Shown here: positions 45,769-47,159 of the stretch, one piece after another | How the letters are laid out: each line of letters begins with the position of its first letter | How positions within the stretch are numbered: position 1 is the first letter of the stretch | Origin: Methanoculleus sp. UBA303 | GTDB taxonomy: Archaea > Halobacteriota > Methanomicrobia > Methanomicrobiales > Methanoculleaceae | Direction of reading: 5' to 3' | DNA: 47,159 nt | Assembly: GCA_002501655.1 (NCBI GenBank) | Contig: DANY01000040.1 | Span: 1 to 47,159 of the forward strand | Made by a program: the position numbers and the translations under genes | Notes under the pieces: model-generated | Seen by the model: only the letters and a program-made list of their open reading frames with translations | What the model was told of the DNA's origin: nothing | Database searches by the model: none

Positions 45769-46027
45769 AGGAACCGGCAAGCAATGTTCATATTACCGAT
45801 TAGAATTCCTCTGAGGATTATCCTTCTGTGGTTATCGCAGAAAAAATGCCCATCATCTGTCGGGCTGACCGTCGACGTACCCAACCTTCCTGGAACACGG
45901 GGGAGGGAGCGGGTGATCCCCGCCGACCCCCCCTGCAGGGCCCGGCAGACTCGTTGGTCACCAGTATCTGAGTGACCGGCGCCGCCCGGTGCAAAAACAT
46001 TAACATTCATGCAGTTTGAATTGAATC
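45769..46027. other. Gene-free stretch before the insertion sequence
   Basis: About 260 bases hold no supported gene. Reading frames on either strand are short and Pro/Arg-rich without family resemblance. GC-rich runs alternate with an AT-rich start (45785-45850). Confidence 0.5.
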
Positions 46028-47111
46028 TATAGTTCCTGGCGATACCCTCTTGAACCTTGAACCCCCCCTGCCCGCATGACTGGCCGTGAACAGATCGCGA
46101 TTGTCCGACACGTTTCCCTGTCCACTTTGACGAAACGGATCAAGCATCACCAAGGCTTGCCTGAAGTGGTCCCGCGCCTGGTGTTTATTCAGTTGCGGTA
46201 TATGGGCATGAGTGTCGTCAAAGCGGCCGAGTCTATCGGTGTTTCCGGTCAAACGGGCTACAACTGGCAAGAACGCTGGAATGCTGATGGGTTGGAGGGA
46301 CTGGCTCCGCGGTATGCCGGTGGTCGCCCCGCCAAACTCACTGCCGACCAGAAGGCCGCACTGCTCGAGCGGTTGCGCGAAAACGATCATTGGACGACCG
46401 TCGAGGCACAGCAGCTGATTCAGTCTCAATTCGGTGTCACCTACAGTCTGGATCAGGTCCGGCGGATCCTGAAGTCATTTGGCATGCATTTTGGCAAACC
46501 CTACCCGCGGGATTACCGCAGACCGGGGGATGCAGAGGCGCAGTTCAAAAAAAACTTCCGCGGATGAGCAAGCATACGGTGCTTGGGTTCCTGGATGAGT
46601 GCTCTCCACAAACCACGGCCAATACCCGGCGGATGTGGTCGTTCGACCGCACCCCGCTGGTGAAGAACACCACAAAGATCCGGGCCAATACCTTCGCCAT
46701 TCTCGCCGTCAATGGCACCTCCATCGCCACGTTTCGGGAACGCTCCAAGCAAGAAGATATCCGGGAGGTATTGAGAGAGTACAAGCGAGCAAACCCCAGT
46801 AAACGACTTGTTATCGTCCTTGATAACTTCAGCTCACATCATGCGATTCTTGTCAGGCAGTACGCCGCCGGCAACAATAGCCGTCTTGCATATCTGCCGC
46901 CATATTCTCCGGATCTCAATCCCATCGAGCAGATCTGGCGAGCGATCAAGCGGGAGGTCTCAGCGACATTCATCAGGGATGACGAACACCTTACAGCCAC
47001 GATTATAGCGGCATTTGAGAGACTGGCAGGGAAAAGAACCTATTGGGAGAAATGGGTGGTGAAATTCTTGATTCCAAAGTATGCTTCAAAGATGTTGGCC
47101 CAGTGACTATA
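46028..47111 (+). mobile_element. IS630-family insertion sequence
   Basis: The element is bounded by imperfect inverted ends TATAGTTCCTGG (46028-46039) and, read on the minus strand, TATAGTCACTGG (47111-47100), ten of twelve identical, with weaker pairing further in (shared TTGAA). IS630 elements insert at TA, and TA is present at both ends. It encodes one two-frame transposase. Its length of about 1.08 kb is normal for the family. Confidence 0.75.
46076..47106 (+). CDS. IS630-family transposase, read through a -1 frameshift
   Basis: The first frame (46076-46567) encodes the helix-turn-helix part: MSVVKAAESIGVSGQTGYN and DGLEGLAPRYAGGRPAKL. The second frame (to 47106) encodes the DDE catalytic part, with TVLGFLDECS (first Asp), LVIVLDNFSSHH (second Asp) and AYLPPYSPDLNPIEQIWRA (Glu), the hallmark of IS630. 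The frames meet at eight A (46547-46554), where the zero frame reads A-AAA-AAC, a classical -1 slippery heptamer. A -1 shift joins them into one 343-residue protein, the usual IS630 length. This may be programmed frameshifting or an inactivating base change. Confidence 0.85.
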
Positions 47112-47159
47112 TACGCATCTTCAACCGACTTCAGAGTCTGCTGAGCAGCGTCACTGTGC

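Noticed and set aside
45784..45975. 63-codon plus-strand reading frame before the insertion sequence
   Set aside because: The hydrophobic start is followed by a Pro/Arg-rich random-looking tail, with no ribosome site or similarity.

Overview
The window looks like the chromosome of a methanogenic euryarchaeon of the order Methanomicrobiales, most like Methanoculleus. This is inferred from gene families and organisation, not from a database search. The supporting signs are high-GC coding DNA, an archaeal RNA polymerase with split B and A subunits (H, B'', B', A', A''), an A1Ao ATP synthase operon, an FrhB-type (coenzyme F420) subunit beside an archaeal split glutamate synthase, an archaeal CCA-adding enzyme, archaeal TATA boxes, and tRNA genes without encoded CCA.

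Layout. Positions 1-5146 form an ammonia-assimilation locus: a truncated glutamine synthetase gene diverges from three glutamate synthase subunit genes and an FrhB-like gene. Positions 5147-5600 hold decayed fragments of a type I restriction methylase (HsdM) and a Fic protein. A small membrane protein and an RNA-processing pair (cca, thpR, minus strand) follow. Positions 8340-14803 hold a NrdH-like redoxin, a class III ribonucleotide reductase gene (nrdD) carrying two inteins, and a DUF1786 protein. A secreted protein (14843-16207) precedes the minus-strand transcription cluster nusA/rpl30e/rpoA2/rpoA1/rpoB1/rpoB2/rpoH (16534-24771) and tRNA-Lys. Positions 25113-29069 carry a PsiE-like protein, a Roadblock/response-regulator pair, a MinD-like ATPase with a small membrane coiled-coil partner, tRNA-Pro and a DUF89 protein. 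After a gene-poor, partly AT-rich gap come pgk and the ATP synthase operon (29987-39498, minus strand). Then follow a zinc-ribbon/hypothetical pair, a type IV pilus-like secretion ATPase with its membrane platform protein, two tandem KaiC-like genes on the plus strand, and an IS630-family insertion sequence (about 46028-47111).

How the genes work together. Glutamine synthetase and the glutamate synthase make a GS-GOGAT cycle, whose electron donor may be reduced F420 or ferredoxin entering through the FrhB-like subunit. NrdH is the likely thiol donor for NrdD. The encoded NrdD protein has no recognisable C-terminal zinc/glycyl-radical domain, which is the most striking anomaly here. The secretion ATPase, the platform protein and the divergent KaiC-like pair resemble the FlaI/FlaJ/FlaH set of archaeal surface filaments and may form an uncharacterised export or pilus system. 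Mobile-element traces (IS630, IS200/IS605-like end palindromes, HsdM/Fic fragments) lie in the gaps.
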